NCBI RefSeq assembly: GCF_001625305.1
Contig: NW_017802947.1
Span: 433,325 to 497,324 of the forward strand
Direction: 5' to 3'
Origin: Branchiostoma belcheri
Taxonomy: Eukaryota; Chordata; Leptocardii; Amphioxiformes; Branchiostomatidae
Length of the DNA stretch: 64,000 nt
Below, piece by piece: positions 63,772 through 64,000 of the stretch. A program made the position numbers and the translations under genes. The notes beneath the pieces are model-generated. The model was not told the origin of the DNA. It saw nothing but the letters and a program-made list of their open reading frames with translations, and searched no databases. Within the stretch, counting starts at the first letter, position 1, and each line of letters opens with the position of its first letter.

Positions 63772-64000
63772 GTCAGCCAAACATTCTATCTATAATTCCT
63801 CCATTGAATCAAGGCAAACTCCTCCTGGGCTCAACTCCCCCGTAGCGGTAATTTAGATAGCGGGCAAGGGCTCTTATCCTGCCGAAGGAAAACGGCTAAA
63901 GGCCCCGATACTAGTCTGACACCCAGGGTACGCTGGCCCCCTACTGTCGCTGGCTACCACAGTTGCTACAGAGAATGGTACTTAGGCTACAGTACTGGAT

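Overview
The window looks like intron-rich nuclear DNA from an invertebrate deuterostome, most likely an amphioxus (Branchiostoma). Reasons: short exons with GT/AG introns; vertebrate-like orthologues (SPTLC2, FAXDC2, FMO); a novel death-domain protein; SEA/EGF domain shuffling; dense short interspersed repeats; and two strongly polymorphic versions of one locus either side of a run of Ns. The species assignment is inference. All gene models were assembled by hand from reading frames, splice consensus and phase agreement, with no transcript support.

Layout. 1.4-9.9 kb (minus): two tandem five-exon flavin-containing monooxygenase genes with identical exon structure; their first exons are almost identical although the rest has diverged. 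10.9-15.3 kb (minus): serine palmitoyltransferase subunit 2 (SPTLC2), ten exons recognised, N-terminal exon not found. 16.7-20.8 kb: a ~2 kb direct duplication carrying the 3' end of a non-LTR retrotransposon. 21.3-25.4 kb (minus): FAXDC2-like fatty acid hydroxylase/sterol desaturase family membrane enzyme, seven exons. 26.4-28.6 kb (minus): two-exon coiled-coil protein with a C-terminal death domain. 30.3-39.0 kb (plus): fourteen-exon type I membrane protein with mucin-like stalk, EGF and SEA domains, one membrane span, then a DNMT3-type PWWP domain and a tyrosine-rich tail in the cytoplasm. 41.8-51.5 kb (plus): twenty-exon secreted protein of four tandem SOUL (heme-binding protein family) domains. 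54.1-57.2 kb: a second, probably allelic, copy of the last six exons of that gene, directly after an N gap. 61.6 kb to the end (plus): the start of a second secreted SOUL gene, with a histidine-rich N-terminus partly built from duplicated 45-nt exons.

The most unusual content is the SEA-EGF-transmembrane-PWWP protein. SEA domains of this kind often self-cleave and PWWP domains read chromatin, so the architecture suggests a surface receptor whose tail could act in the nucleus; that is a hypothesis. The SOUL pair, one tetra-domain and one with a His-rich leader, suggests a local cluster of secreted tetrapyrrole or metal binding proteins. The SPT and FAXDC2-like genes are both lipid enzymes, but nothing in the sequence shows co-regulation. 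No tRNA, rRNA, CRISPR or viral genes were recognised.
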